Made by a program: the position numbers and the translations under genes
The notes under the pieces: generated by a model
Seen by the model: the letters and a program-made list of their open reading frames with translations, nothing else
What the model was told of the DNA's origin: nothing
Databases searched by the model: none
Assembly (NCBI RefSeq): GCF_030682845.1
Contig: NZ_JAUXNK010000075.1
Location: 68,234 to 132,233, forward strand
DNA from: Methanolobus sp.
Lineage (GTDB): Archaea; Halobacteriota; Methanosarcinia; Methanosarcinales; Methanosarcinaceae
DNA: 64,000 nt
Direction of reading: 5' to 3'
Part shown: piece after piece, positions 27,400-37,728 of the stretch
How positions within the stretch are numbered: position 1 is the first letter of the stretch
Layout: the number at the start of each line of letters is the position of its first letter

Positions 27400-28065
27400 T
27401 CATCTGAGCGAGCCAAGGTTCCCTGCGAACCATTCTCCTGCAATAGCAGCAACTTCCTCAAGTTTGCCCGGCTCCTGGAACAGGTGAGTAGCCCCCGGAA
27501 CTATTCTCATCTCTTTCTGTACATTCAGCCTGTCCAGAGCCCATTTGTTCATCTCTATTACAGGTGTATCCATACCTCCCACAATGAGCAGCGTGGAAGC
27601 TTTTACATTTGCAAGGGAATCTTTTGCAAGGTCTGGCCTGCCTCCCCTGGACACCACGGTCATGACAGCTTCAGGCCTGCGGGCAGCAGCGATAAGAGCT
27701 GCAGCAGCACCCGTACTGGCCCCAAAATAACCTATTCGGAATTTTTCTGTAGCTGGTTGTTGCAACAGCCAGTCGGTTGCCGCGACAAGACGGGTAGCAA
27801 GCAGCTCTATATCAAAGCGAAGATGGGCTGTCACTGCATCTATATTCTCTTCTTCCGGGGTCAGCAGGTCGAACAGCAGTGTTGCAAACCCTCTGTCCTG
27901 AAGTTGCTGCGCGACATACCTGTTCCGAGGACTGTGCCTGCTGCTTCCGCTGCCGTGTGCAAACACCACAATGCATGCCGCACCATCAGGTATGTTCTGA
28001 TCTCCTTCAAGAATGATCGGACCCAGCGGAATGCTGACATGCTCTTCGATTATGGGGCCCATCAT
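27400..28065 (-). CDS. Alpha/beta hydrolase (dienelactone-hydrolase-like)
   Basis: A 221-residue alpha/beta hydrolase with the nucleophile elbow GASTG (Ser117), acid Asp166 in IVGGMDTP and His194 in GATHLF, so the catalytic triad is complete. FAHGSGSSRHSP near residue 35 forms the oxyanion region. It starts inside the stop of the phosphoribosyltransferase gene (four-base overlap), a sign of translational coupling. In many bacteria homologues of these two proteins are joined in one polypeptide, so they probably act together. The substrate is unknown. Confidence 0.83.
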   Translation of the reverse strand: MMGPIIEEHVSIPLGPIILEGDQNIPDGAACIVVFAHGSGSSRHSPRNRYVAQQLQDRGFATLLFDLLTPEEENIDAVTAHLRFDIELLATRLVAATDWLLQQPATEKFRIGYFGASTGAAAALIAAARRPEAVMTVVSRGGRPDLAKDSLANVKASTLLIVGGMDTPVIEMNKWALDRLNVQKEMRIVPGATHLFQEPGKLEEVAAIAGEWFAGNLGSLR

Positions 28066-28730
28066 CCCTTACCCTCCTCCTGAGTTTCCATTTTTGCAGC
28101 CTTCTCCAGTAAGTTGCAAACCTCGTTGTCGCTAGTCTGAGAAAAATCCGTATACCAGGCGCCTACACCGTAGAAAGGCTCAGGAGTTGTCAGGCATATT
28201 GTCTCGTCAACCTCTGCCGCAAAGTTCTCACAAGTGTCTTTTGCTGCAGTAGGAACTGCCACTATAAGATGCGCAGGCTTCTGGGTCCTGACAGCTTTTA
28301 CTGCCGCACTCATAGTAGCGCCTGTAGCTAATCCGTCATCTATCAGGATAACTGTCCTGCCGGCTATATGTGGCTCCGGTTTTCCTTTACGGTATGTCTG
28401 TTCCCTTCTCTCCAGTTCCACCTGCTCAGCAGCAGCGACAGTAGCGATAGTATTATCGGAGATTCTAAGGGATCTGACCACATCCATATTCAGCACACGT
28501 ATGCCTCCGCTGGCAATGGCTCCCATCGCCAGCTCCTCATGACCCGGAACTCCCAGTTTCCTGACAATGAACACATCAAGTTGCGCTCCCAGCTCCTTGG
28601 CAACCTCAAAAGCAACCGGCACTCCTCCCCGTGGCAGCGCAAGCACAAGCAAGTCCTTGTGCCCTGAATATCCGGAAAGTCTCTCTGCAAGCTTTTGACC
28701 TGCATCAATTCTGTTACTGAATAAACTCAT
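28062..28730 (-). CDS. Phosphoribosyltransferase-domain protein
   Basis: A 222-residue type I phosphoribosyltransferase-fold protein with the PRPP-binding motif TVILIDDGLATGAT. The N-terminal LALPRGGVPVAFEVAKELGA and the DVFIVRKLGVPGHEELAMGAI segment are typical of the orphan group often paired with dienelactone-hydrolase-like proteins. The start at 28730 (Met-Ser-Leu-Phe) follows GGGAAGGGAACA; an in-frame start at 28784 is less likely. Base substrate unknown. Its stop overlaps the start of the hydrolase. Confidence 0.83.
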   Translation of the reverse strand: MSLFSNRIDAGQKLAERLSGYSGHKDLLVLALPRGGVPVAFEVAKELGAQLDVFIVRKLGVPGHEELAMGAIASGGIRVLNMDVVRSLRISDNTIATVAAAEQVELERREQTYRKGKPEPHIAGRTVILIDDGLATGATMSAAVKAVRTQKPAHLIVAVPTAAKDTCENFAAEVDETICLTTPEPFYGVGAWYTDFSQTSDNEVCNLLEKAAKMETQEEGKG

Positions 28731-28925
28731 TGTTCCCTTCCCCTGTTTTATAATGTCCTTAATTACTATTTTACTTATGCGCATGGGAATACTGCAAGTA
28801 CCCTGGAGGACTGCATATCCCAGGCAGGATAATCAGTAGCCATAAGACGTCTTATGAAAGTGAAAATAGAGTAGAATACTTATATTTAATAAGGATGATA
28901 GTTAATTAACTAACATTCGTTATCC

Positions 28926-28936
28926 GTATATATCTT
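28926..28936 (+). promoter_or_regulatory. TATA-like box before the amber-interrupted TPR gene
   Basis: CGTATATATCT lies about 50 bases before the paired starts ATG 28973 and ATG 28982. This leaves a short leader of roughly 15 to 25 bases. The spacing fits transcription of the whole frame, including the part before the amber codon. Confidence 0.4.
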
Positions 28937-28981
28937 CAAATCTATCCTCGAGTAACCACATCACGCTAAAAAATGATTCCC

Positions 28982-31900
28982 ATGAAAACGAAAATATATG
29001 TGCTTTCCTTAACACTGATGTTTATTGCAACATTTCTTTTTAGCCCTCTGGCTGTCAGTGCCAGCACTGACGTAAAGGATTAGAATTCACATGCTGTTGC
29101 TCTCACAAAAGATGGAAATTACGACCAGGCACTCGAATATTATAACAAGGCTCTGGCTCTGGATTCCTCAAATGCCGAAACACTGGATAATAAGGTCTCA
29201 ATTCTGTTCCTGTCGGGGCAGTACCAGGAAGCTTATGACGTAAACAAAATCCTGCTCAACAGATATCCTGGCTCCCCTACAGCACATTTCAAGAAAGGGC
29301 TTATCCTTTCCGCAACGGGGGATTATGAGAATGCTATAAGTGCCTATGACATGTCCCTGAACAGGCTTGAAAAAGGCGGTTCTGACTACGATAATGGTTT
29401 TGACATCGGCAGCATTGTTCTGTCACATGGGGACAATGTATCCCAATTAACGGAGTTTGACCCCCGGGCTGCTACCATATTTTATCATAAGGGTAAAGCA
29501 CTGGAGAAAGCTGGCAGATACGAGGAAGCCCTGGTGTGCTATGAGAATGCCACCGCACTCACATCATCATATGCAGATTCATTGCATAGGAAGGGTCTCA
29601 AATCTTATGGCTCCGGGGAGTACGGCAAGGCTTTACAGCTGTTAGACAGTGTGCTCTTAATCGAACCTTACAATGCCGTAGTATGGTATGAAAAAGGGCT
29701 TGTACTCGATGCAATGGGAAATCATGAGGATGCCATTGGTTGTTATAGCCAGGCGATCGAGCTTGATCCCTCTTATGAGGACGCTCTTTTGAACAGGGCG
29801 AAGGCCTGGGAAAAAACAGGCGCTATCGAAGAAGCAATAGAGGATTATGATCTCCTGCTTATGGTCAATCCCTCCAGTTCCGAAGCATGGTATGGCATGG
29901 GACGTAATTATGAGGATCAGGGAAACTATGAGTATGCATTAAGGGCATATGAACAGATCCTTACATATGAACCCGCCAATAAAGAGGTCTGGTCAAAGAA
30001 AGGCTTTTTGCTGGATTCTCTGGGTATGTATGATGAGGCTATCCTTGCCTATGATATGTCCCTTCAGCTCCAGAGCCAGCGCAGGCTCTCACTTTCAAAT
30101 CCGGTTGATACGCCGGATATTTTTGCTTCAAGCATCGATGTGATGGCTTCCTATGATGAACAACCTGTTTTCACATCCGATACTGCCGGGATATGGTATA
30201 ATAAAGGACTGGCTTATGACAGGCTTGGCAGGCACAAGGAGGCTGTCGATGCCTATGACAGGGTGCTGGGTCAGGAAAAGGGCTTTGCTGTCGTATGGTA
30301 TAAGAAGGCCGTTGCACTGGACAACTTGCAACAGTACGATAAAGCCATTGATTGCTATGCTCAGGCTCTCAAAATAGATGCATCCTATCCCCGGGTATGG
30401 TATGAGATGGGTCAGGATTATGACCGGCTTGGAAAAAGCAGTATGGCGCTAAAATCCTATTCAAGTGCTCTCAGTCTGGACCCGGATTTTGCAGCTGCCT
30501 GGTATGCCGGTGCTGCAGATCTCTCCCGTCTTGGAAAGCACAGCGATGCAATAGGATATTATGACCGAGTTCTCGAACTTGAGCCCGGCTTCGTAGATGC
30601 ATGGTTCAATAAAGGCAATTCCCTGGACAGCCTGGGAAGATCGGCCGAATCTATCGTTTGCTATGAAACGGTGCTTGAGTTGCAGCCCTCGCATCCTGGT
30701 GCAACAGAGAAGATGAATGCCGGACTTCAGAAGCAGAACGGCACTTCCAGCGTTCTCCTGAGATCCATGACCATTGCGAACAACAACAAATTGTCAGGGA
30801 ACACAGCTAACGATATGCTGTTGCCCAATGCCTTTGTTCTTTACAACAGCTTTTCACCTGCACCCGCGTACAGTACAAGGAAAGCTGCTGGTGCCTATGA
30901 AACACTTGGCATGCCTGTAAGCCTTGATCAGCTGTGGGCAGGCAAAGGCGATGCTCTCAATGGCATGAACATGCCCGAAGATGCCATGGCCTGCTATGAT
31001 AAGGCATTGATGTTAAACAGTGATTCAACTGCTGCATGGTCCGGCAAAGGCTTCTCATTCGACCTGTTAGGTATGCATGAGGAAGCACTTGGACTTCATG
31101 AAAAGGCTCTTCTGGCACAGCCTAATGATCCTGAAGCCCTTCTAAGGACAGGGATCTCACATTATAGGAATATGGATGAATGGACAGCACTGGAATATTT
31201 TGAGAGGGTACTGCAACAGGAACCTGGCAACCAGAAAGCTCTATACTATAAGGCGTCTGTTTGCGAAAGCCTTTCACTGTATGCTTACGCCATAGAGTCT
31301 TATGATGCCATGCTGGCAGAAGATCCTCAGAATACCGAAATCTGGTATATGCGGGGATTGGCGCAATATAAGGCTTACATGTATGATGATTCACTGGAAT
31401 CTTTTGATAAGGTTCTGCAGCATGATAATTCAAATGTGACCGTACTTATGTACCAGAGCATGTCCTCGGCGCAGATGGGCAATTACGGCAAAGCTATCGG
31501 CTACAATGAGCGCATACTGGAAATACACCCGGATGACACTGAGGTGCTTTTCATAATGGGAACAACCTACGAGAAAGCCGGCCAGTATTCAATGGCTATT
31601 GAGGTATACGACCGTATACTTGAACTTGAGCCAGAGAATACCAAAGCGTGGAACCAGAAGGGATTTGCCTATTATCTCATGGGCGATCCGGCAACTGCAG
31701 CGGATATGTTTGATAAGTCAATATCCATTAACTCCGAAAATCCCTCTGCCTGGTATCACAGGGGTATGCTGGCTTACATGCTCAGTAGTCCCAAAGGTGC
31801 TATCTATTATTACGATAAGGCATTGGAGCTGGATCCCGACTGTATCACTGCATGGTATAACAGGGGCTTTGTCCAGAATGTCCGGGGAGATACGGAAGGT

Positions 31901-32176
31901 GCAATTGTGAGTTATGACAGAGTGCTGGAATTGGATCCCGCTTCCGTCTCAGCTATGTACAATAAGGAATTTGCCCTGTATCGTCTGGGTAAGTCCTCGG
32001 AAGCCGCCCGTCTACACGAGATGATAGGGCTCATAGATCCTGAATTTGTTACCTCTTTGCAGGACAGGGGCACAGCTTTCTTCCTGCCGACAGCCTATAG
32101 TGACACACTTGACTATGAGCTGCCGGTAAGATGGTACAATGGGACCACCGAGTATATCCGGGTGAGTGAGAAGTAA
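28982..32176 (+). CDS. Secreted TPR protein interrupted by one in-frame amber codon (possible pyrrolysine)
   Basis: From ATG 28982 (or ATG 28973, same frame) the product begins with a clear signal peptide (about residues 1-27, ending FSPLAVSA). Six residues later comes TAG at 29081-29083 (residue 34), and then an uninterrupted TPR protein to TAA 32176, 1064 residues in all. The stretch right after TAG reads ALTKDGNYDQALEYYNKALALD, a full TPR. More than twenty TPRs follow, with a low-repeat insertion near residues 580-640. The first ATG after the amber codon (29351) lies inside a repeat and would give a protein without a signal. Either TAG is read as pyrrolysine, known in this clade, or the gene carries a fresh nonsense mutation. 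Confidence 0.7.
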
Positions 32177-32229
32177 GTTGCAGGGGTGGATATCACAAAC
32201 TTTATCGTGCATATCCCCCTTTTCTCACC

Positions 32230-32901
32230 ATGCTGAAATCTCTTATTTTTGATATGGATGGCGTGCTGCTGGACTCTATGCAGTCCCATGCAGATGCATG
32301 GATACAGGTTTCCCGTGAATGGGGTGTTCATGTCAGCCGGGATGATATTTACGAGATAGAAGGAGCCAATCATATACTGGGTCTTCAGTGGCTTTTCCAT
32401 AAGGCTGGGAGGGATCTGGATCCCATACATTACGATCCTATACTCGCCAGGAAAGTGGAGATATTTTCCAGCATATCCCGGGTGAGACCTTTTGAGGGAA
32501 TCTATGATTGCCTTGAAAAACTCGCTCGACTGTTCGATCTTGCCGTTGTGACAGGCTCCGAGAGAGTAACAGTCATGCGATTACTGGATGAGTTCTTCCC
32601 GGACATATTCAATGTGGTCGTGTGCGGAGATGACGTGCAGCGAGGGAAACCCTTTCCTGACCCATACCTGAAAGCTGTGGAACTGCTTGGTATCCAGAAG
32701 GAAGAATGCATCGTCATCGAGAATGCTCCTATGGGCGTTCAGGCTGCAAAAAGTGCCGGGCTTTTTTGCGTGGGCGTTCCCACTTACGTTACTGCCGATA
32801 AGTTATCAAAGGCAGATGTTGTACTGGATAACCATTCATCTCTCTCCGGCTACCTTTTGCGGATGATTCCGGTTCATCCTTCGGAAAGTTTTAAAGCGTA
32901 A
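32230..32901 (+). CDS. HAD-family phosphatase (beta-phosphoglucomutase-like)
   Basis: A 223-residue HAD hydrolase with motif I FDMDGVLLDS (residues 7-16), motif II VVTGSE, motif III lysine in RGKPFPDPY and motif IV around ECIVIENAPMG. The helical cap between motifs I and II is the C1 cap of the phosphoglucomutase/phosphatase branch. It probably dephosphorylates a small sugar phosphate or phosphoglycolate-like compound. It lies 53 bases after the secreted TPR gene and 16 bases before another TPR gene. Confidence 0.85.
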   Translation: MLKSLIFDMDGVLLDSMQSHADAWIQVSREWGVHVSRDDIYEIEGANHILGLQWLFHKAGRDLDPIHYDPILARKVEIFSSISRVRPFEGIYDCLEKLARLFDLAVVTGSERVTVMRLLDEFFPDIFNVVVCGDDVQRGKPFPDPYLKAVELLGIQKEECIVIENAPMGVQAAKSAGLFCVGVPTYVTADKLSKADVVLDNHSSLSGYLLRMIPVHPSESFKA

Positions 32902-32917
32902 TTTCCAATATATATGT

Positions 32918-33649
32918 ATGGATAATACGACCGATAGTACAGATCCAAGGGAGAGGCTTCTGGAAGACCTGAGAGGTCTTAAACAGGATTTCAGCAAGGA
33001 TCCCACTATGGACAACCTGTTCCAGATAGCCGTTATATATGACGCACTTGGGCAGACCGAACGCGGCATAGGTTTTGCAGAGGCTTTCCTCATGCAGATA
33101 GAAGATGAAATGGAAAGGCTCGTGATGAACACAATGGTCCTGAGCATGGTGGATAGGGATGATGAGGCAGTTAAACTCCTGGGAAAAGCAGAGGAAAAGT
33201 TCCCGGAAGACATCCGGCTGAAAAGATACCGGGGCATGTTGCTTAACAAGCAAAGGAAGTTCGCGGAAGCTGTCGATGCATTTACGACTTTGCTGGAAAA
33301 AGATTCCGGCGACCTTGAGGCGGTATCCGGAAAGATCATAGCTCTCCTTGGGTTAAAAAAGCATGATCAGGCCATGAAAGCATATCAGGCTTCTATCAGT
33401 ATAACTCCACAGGAAGCCCCTCAATGGCATTTCAAGGGCATGCTTGACGGCCTGATGGGTGAGCATCTCTCAAGGATACAGCAGAACGGTCTGAATGAAG
33501 ATCACAATAAGAAACTTTCTGAAAGTTTCATGCGGATCAATAGTCTGATCGACAATTTCGGTCCGGATGTACGTAACTTTTACAGGATGGGACAAGTAGC
33601 AGGGAAGGAGGCTTACCATCTGACAATGGATGATGCAGAGGAAAAATAA
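32918..33649 (+). CDS. Cytosolic TPR protein (243 residues)
   Basis: A protein with about four to five TPR-like helical pairs in its N-terminal two thirds (for example ALGQTERGIGFAEAFL and LLNKQRKFAEAVDAFTTLLEKD). It has an acidic start and an alpha-helical C-terminal part. There is no signal peptide. The gene follows the HAD gene at 16 bases and is probably co-transcribed with it. Function unknown; TPRs suggest a protein-binding role. Confidence 0.75.
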   Translation: MDNTTDSTDPRERLLEDLRGLKQDFSKDPTMDNLFQIAVIYDALGQTERGIGFAEAFLMQIEDEMERLVMNTMVLSMVDRDDEAVKLLGKAEEKFPEDIRLKRYRGMLLNKQRKFAEAVDAFTTLLEKDSGDLEAVSGKIIALLGLKKHDQAMKAYQASISITPQEAPQWHFKGMLDGLMGEHLSRIQQNGLNEDHNKKLSESFMRINSLIDNFGPDVRNFYRMGQVAGKEAYHLTMDDAEEK

Positions 33650-33659
33650 GCTCCATTTA

Positions 33660-33695
33660 CAGAGAAAATTCTCTTCTCTATCTCTTTTTCATTCC
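33660..33695 (+). terminator. Possible terminator after the TPR gene
   Basis: AGAGAA-AA-TTCTCT is followed by a long pyrimidine tract rich in T. It lies directly after the TPR stop codon and before the promoter of the coenzyme M operon. Confidence 0.35.
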
Positions 33696-33828
33696 CTCTT
33701 CTTCAGTTCCTGTTTTTGGAAATGCGCGTATCGTAATCTATGTATATTTACCTCTTATATGTCCTATATGTATTAATATCTCTATATTATTTGCCCTACT
33801 CAGGTAAAACATGCTCCGAGAAGGGATA

Positions 33829-33837
33829 GTTTTATAA
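33829..33837 (+). promoter_or_regulatory. TATA box of the coenzyme M operon; probable leaderless mRNA
   Basis: TTTTATAAC is centred about 28 bases before ATG 33861. The expected transcription start is therefore at or next to the start codon. No Shine-Dalgarno precedes the ATG. Confidence 0.5.
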
Positions 33838-33860
33838 CATATTTTTGTTCACTTGAGTTA

Positions 33861-35111
33861 ATGAATAAGTATACTGTCAGATGTTTGCACTGCGGGGAAA
33901 TCCATGGGCCATATTCACTGAGCTGCAGGAATGGTGACGATGCTCTCCTGCGTGCAGAGTATTCAGCCAGGCAGCTTCAGCCTGTGGACATGCCTGGTAT
34001 ATGGCGGTATAAGGAATGGTTACCTGTACAGGGCATCATCGAAGAAGGTTCGGGAAAGACTGTCACTTACAAAAGTGAAAAGCTTGCCTCGGAATTGGAG
34101 CTTAAGGACCTGTGGATAGCCTTCAATGGTTACTGGCCACAAAGAGATGCCAGGATGATGACCTGCACATTCAAGGACCTGGAATCATTCCCGACCATGC
34201 AGCGACTGAGGGAACAGGATGAGGCAAGGATAATGGTGGTGGCATCTGCAGGCAACACTGCAAGAGCTTTTTCCCACGTGTGCAGCATCACCGGACAGCC
34301 TCTGCTCCTGATTGTACCACAGGAGAGCTCACACAGGTTATGGACAACCCATGACGACACCTCCGCGGTCTTCCTGGCTACAGTGGAAGGTGATTATTTT
34401 GATGCTATTTCCCTTGCAGGCAAGATTGCCTCAAGGGAAGGGTTTGTGAATGAAGGCGGGGCCAGGAACGTCGCCAGGAGGGACGGCATGGGGACTGTTA
34501 TGCTTGATGCCGTTCTCACGGCAGGTTCACTTCCGGATCATTATTTCCAGGCGGTGGGGAGCGGTACAGGCGGAATATCTGCCTGGGAGGCATCCATGCG
34601 GCTGATAGAGGATGGCAGGTTCGGCTCAAAGCTCCCACGCCTTCATCTGGCACAGAGCCTCCCCTGTGCTCCGCTGTACTCTCTTAAGTATGGAGCTGAT
34701 GCTGTTGAACCAGAATGTCCAGGAGGGATGTATGATGACGTGCTGTTCAACCGGAAACCTCCATATGCGATAAAAGGAGGCGTCAGGGACGCGCTTGAAG
34801 CTACAGGCGGCACTGTATATGCAATAAGGAATGAGGAAGCGGCTGAATCACAGGCAGTGTTTGAAAAGGAAGAAGGCATAGACATAAATCCTGCTGCTGC
34901 GGTGGCTGTTGCAGCACTGGTGAAAGCAGTACGGGAAGGCAGTGTCCAGCCCGACGACCGGATAGTCCTGAACATAACCGGCGGCGGTCAGAAGAGGCTG
35001 ATGCAGGACTATCCCACAAAGATAATTGAGCCATCTGTAAGGGTGTCTGCAAAAGACTCCCATGCAGAGGATATGATTGTAACTATGGTACAAAGTGTGT
35101 TTGGTGGATAG
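33861..35111 (+). CDS. Cysteate synthase
   Basis: A 416-residue PLP enzyme of the threonine synthase fold. In Methanosarcinales this ThrC paralogue makes L-cysteate from O-phosphoserine and sulfite, the first committed step of coenzyme M synthesis. The PLP lysine is K105 in TCTFKDLES, and the phosphate-binding loop [10 protein letters not shown] follows near residue 134. The N terminus has a zinc-ribbon-like CxxC (CLHCG) and a third cysteine near residue 22. The comD and comE genes downstream support cysteate rather than threonine synthesis. It ends in TAG two bases before the next ATG. Confidence 0.9.
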   Translation: MNKYTVRCLHCGEIHGPYSLSCRNGDDALLRAEYSARQLQPVDMPGIWRYKEWLPVQGIIEEGSGKTVTYKSEKLASELELKDLWIAFNGYWPQRDARMMTCTFKDLESFPTMQRLREQDEARIMVVASAGNTARAFSHVCSITGQPLLLIVPQESSHRLWTTHDDTSAVFLATVEGDYFDAISLAGKIASREGFVNEGGARNVARRDGMGTVMLDAVLTAGSLPDHYFQAVGSGTGGISAWEASMRLIEDGRFGSKLPRLHLAQSLPCAPLYSLKYGADAVEPECPGGMYDDVLFNRKPPYAIKGGVRDALEATGGTVYAIRNEEAAESQAVFEKEEGIDINPAAAVAVAALVKAVREGSVQPDDRIVLNITGGGQKRLMQDYPTKIIEPSVRVSAKDSHAEDMIVTMVQSVFGG

Positions 35112-35113
35112 AT

Positions 35114-35878
35114 ATGAACGAAGAACTGACTCTAACAATACTTGGCGGTGTAGATAAGGATGGGGTCCCTGAACCTGTGAAATTCGTGGAAGTAAGCAAA
35201 GGCGAGATCATAGGAATTGTGGGGCCGACCGGCTCGGGCAAGAGCACCCTCATAGATGATATAGAACAGCTTGCCCAGGGAGACACGCCCACTGGCAGGT
35301 CCCTACTTATCAACGGTAAAAGGCCGGATGCTGTTATCCGTGTAGATCCGCGGAAAAAACTTGTGGCACAGCTGTCCCAGAAGATGCATTTCCTGGCAGA
35401 CATGACAGTTGTTGATTTCTTGCACATGCATGCGCGCAGCAGGGGTAAGGGGCCTGAGCTCGTGGACAGGGTTATCGAACTTGCCAACACCCTGACAGGA
35501 GAGCCTATATCCCCCGACCATTACCTGACAGTCCTCAGCGGAGGCCAGTCACGGTCCCTGATGACAGCAGACATTGCGGTCATAAGTGATTCCCCTGTAG
35601 TCCTGATAGACGAGATCGAGAATGCAGGTATTAAAAAGCAGGAGGCTCTCAGGTTGCTTTCAGGTGAGGGTAAGATCGTTGTTGTAGTCACTCATGACCC
35701 GGTCCTGGCACTAATGGCATCCCGCAGGATAGTTATCCGCAACGGTGCAATGATGGACATCATCACCACCAGCAGGGAGGAGCAGGATGTGTGTGGCAGG
35801 ATCACTCAGGTGGACAACTGGCTCATGTCTCTGAGGGATACCATTCGCAGGGGAGAGATCGTAGAGGAGCTGGCATGA
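35114..35878 (+). CDS. ABC-type ATPase embedded in the coenzyme M operon
   Basis: A 254-residue ABC ATPase with Walker [10 protein letters not shown] (about residues 37-45), signature LSGGQ, Walker [12 protein letters not shown] and switch histidine VVTHDP. There is no membrane partner nearby, and the helical subdomain is short. It may therefore be a soluble ABC protein of the type used in metallocluster or Mcr activation (compare the known component A2/AtwA), not a transporter. It begins two bases after cysteate synthase and overlaps the next gene by four bases, so the four genes are expressed together. Precise function unknown. Confidence 0.8.
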   Translation: MNEELTLTILGGVDKDGVPEPVKFVEVSKGEIIGIVGPTGSGKSTLIDDIEQLAQGDTPTGRSLLINGKRPDAVIRVDPRKKLVAQLSQKMHFLADMTVVDFLHMHARSRGKGPELVDRVIELANTLTGEPISPDHYLTVLSGGQSRSLMTADIAVISDSPVVLIDEIENAGIKKQEALRLLSGEGKIVVVVTHDPVLALMASRRIVIRNGAMMDIITTSREEQDVCGRITQVDNWLMSLRDTIRRGEIVEELA

Positions 35879-36573
35879 AGCTGGTGGTACTTGCGGGTAC
35901 TCCGGGTTCAGGTAAAACATCTGTGCTGCTCCATACCATCAGGTCGCTTATTAAAAGCGGAAAGAAACCGGCTGTCGTTAAGGTCGATTGCCTGTGGACA
36001 GATGACGATCAGCGCTTCAGCAAGCTTGGCATCCCGGTACATGTGGGTCTTGCAAAGGACATGTGCCCCGATCATTTCACGATCTATAACACCGATGCAA
36101 TGCTGGATTGGGGGGCATCCAATGGTGCTGACATAGTTTTGAACGAGACTGCAGGACTGTGCCTTCGATGTGCGCCATACCCGGACGAATGCCTGGCCAT
36201 CTGTGTGATCGATGTCACAACCGGACCTAACACGCCCCTGAAAGTGGGTCCCCTGCTCACAACTGCGGATATAGTCGTTATGACAAAAGGCGACCTGGTT
36301 TCCCAGGCCGAGAGGGAGGTATTCAGGGAGAGGGTGCTTGATGTCAATCCCGGATGTATCATAGTTGAGGCCAACGGGCTTACCGGAAAAGGGGCTTTCG
36401 AACTTGCTGAAATGGTCACCGAAGGCCCGGATGTGTGTGAGAACATGGTGTTGCGATACAACCCTCCGCTTGCCATATGCTCCCTGTGTACAGGAGAGAC
36501 CCGTGTGGCGCGCAAGCATCACATGGGCGTGTTGAGGCAGCTTGACGGTTTCATGGAGTACAGGGGTGAGTGA
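35875..36573 (+). CDS. G3E-family GTPase with CxxC motifs (metallochaperone-like)
   Basis: A 232-residue P-loop GTPase. Walker A is GTPGSGKTS (residues 8-16). The G3 motif NETAG is the ETxG form that marks the G3E class (HypB, UreG, CobW, MeaB), and MTKGD fills the guanine-specificity position. The G3 motif runs straight into [11 protein letters not shown], and a second pair, CSLC, lies near the C terminus; together they could bind a metal. I chose ATG 35875, which overlaps the ATPase stop as ATGA. By class and position it probably delivers or checks a metal or cluster for an enzyme of this pathway. Confidence 0.8.
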   Translation: MKLVVLAGTPGSGKTSVLLHTIRSLIKSGKKPAVVKVDCLWTDDDQRFSKLGIPVHVGLAKDMCPDHFTIYNTDAMLDWGASNGADIVLNETAGLCLRCAPYPDECLAICVIDVTTGPNTPLKVGPLLTTADIVVMTKGDLVSQAEREVFRERVLDVNPGCIIVEANGLTGKGAFELAEMVTEGPDVCENMVLRYNPPLAICSLCTGETRVARKHHMGVLRQLDGFMEYRGE

Positions 36574-36576
36574 GCA

Positions 36577-37209
36577 TTGACTGACGTCCTGTCACTCCTG
36601 CCTGGTTATAACTGCGGAAGCTGCGGTTTCAGGCAGTGCAGGGATTTTGCTGCACAGCTGAAAAGTTCGGAGGACCTCCAGCGCTGTCCTTTCCTCGAGA
36701 GGGATACTTTCCGGGAAAACCTCGAGAAACTGACAGCTCTTGTAGGTACCGACACAACTCAGGAAGAAAAGATAATAGGCATTATCGACGGGCTTGAAGC
36801 AGACTTCATGCTGGCTCCTCTCAGGGACGAATGCTCCTGCAGGGAGTTCATCCATCCGTTCGATGGCTCAGTTGAGATACAGGTCGGTGATTTCATACGC
36901 TACAGGCCACTTGCCTGCCCTGTCACTCATTTTGCAAAGGTGATCGATATAGATCCCGGCATATACACTATACACCTTGTGGGTCCCCTGCATCGCTTAG
37001 GCAGGGAGGACTTCAAGTTCAAGGATCTTGGCCTTTGCATGATACTTGCCTTTGAGGGCAGAATTTCCAGAGGGCAACTCCCAAAGGTCGGCCAGACAGT
37101 CAAATTCATCCCGGAATACTGTATGATGCAGAAAGTCCACTCCGGGATGGTCGTGGGTGTAGAGGGTAAGAATATACGTATAGAGGGTATAGACCTGAAG
37201 GTATGGTGA
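36577..37209 (+). CDS. 4Fe-4S-binding protein with PF04060-type motif
   Basis: A 210-residue protein whose N terminus holds C13-x2-C16-x4-C21-x15-C37, the 4Fe-4S motif shared with RnfB and the CODH/ACS corrinoid protein subunit. A further CSC occurs near residue 88, followed by a beta-rich domain with a long run of short strands (about 95-210). The start is TTG 36577, three bases after the GTPase stop, with GGGGTGAGTGAG upstream. The stop overlaps the comD start. No homologue of known function is recognised; it could accept or carry a cluster handled by the preceding ATPase and GTPase. Confidence 0.78.
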   Translation: MTDVLSLLPGYNCGSCGFRQCRDFAAQLKSSEDLQRCPFLERDTFRENLEKLTALVGTDTTQEEKIIGIIDGLEADFMLAPLRDECSCREFIHPFDGSVEIQVGDFIRYRPLACPVTHFAKVIDIDPGIYTIHLVGPLHRLGREDFKFKDLGLCMILAFEGRISRGQLPKVGQTVKFIPEYCMMQKVHSGMVVGVEGKNIRIEGIDLKVW

Positions 37210-37721
37210 AACCTTTGCCGGTGGATGGAACCTCTTCGGAGGCTGTATACCAGGGTATGAAGAGAGCAGGCATTGACTTTGTAGTCAGTGTGCCCTGCCT
37301 TAACCTGAAGGAAGTTATCCAAATGGTGCATCGGGACCCTGATATCATCCATGTGCCTGTGACCAGGGAGGAAGAGGGTGTCGGAGTATGTGCAGGCGCC
37401 TACATGGGAGGCAGAAGGCCCGCGATGCTGATGCAAAACTCGGGGCTTGGGAATTCTGTCAATGCGCTTGCCTCTTTGAATCAATTGTATGGCATTCCTC
37501 TTGTAATGATAATGAGCCATCGCGGGGTTGAAGGTGAGCCTATATGTGCCCAGGTGCCCATGGGGGAGCTGACTACGCAGTTGCTGGAAATACTCGAAAT
37601 CCCTTATTTTCTTCCGGATTCAAAGGCCGATGCAATAGAGAAGATACAGGTGGCCTGGAAAACCGCACTTGAGGGAAAGAAACCTTCAGCAGTGCTTTTG
37701 CCAATCCCTTTCTGGAGGTGA
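37203..37721 (+). CDS. comD: Sulfopyruvate decarboxylase, alpha subunit
   Basis: A 172-residue protein matching ComD, the PP domain subunit of the thiamine diphosphate enzyme that converts sulfopyruvate to sulfoacetaldehyde in coenzyme M synthesis. Visible are the glutamate-containing [18 protein letters not shown] segment, which activates the cofactor, and [15 protein letters not shown] 37203 overlaps the preceding gene by seven bases; GTG 37206 is an alternative. It is followed directly by comE. Confidence 0.92.
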   Translation: MVKPLPVDGTSSEAVYQGMKRAGIDFVVSVPCLNLKEVIQMVHRDPDIIHVPVTREEEGVGVCAGAYMGGRRPAMLMQNSGLGNSVNALASLNQLYGIPLVMIMSHRGVEGEPICAQVPMGELTTQLLEILEIPYFLPDSKADAIEKIQVAWKTALEGKKPSAVLLPIPFWR

Positions 37722-37728
37722 TGCAAGC

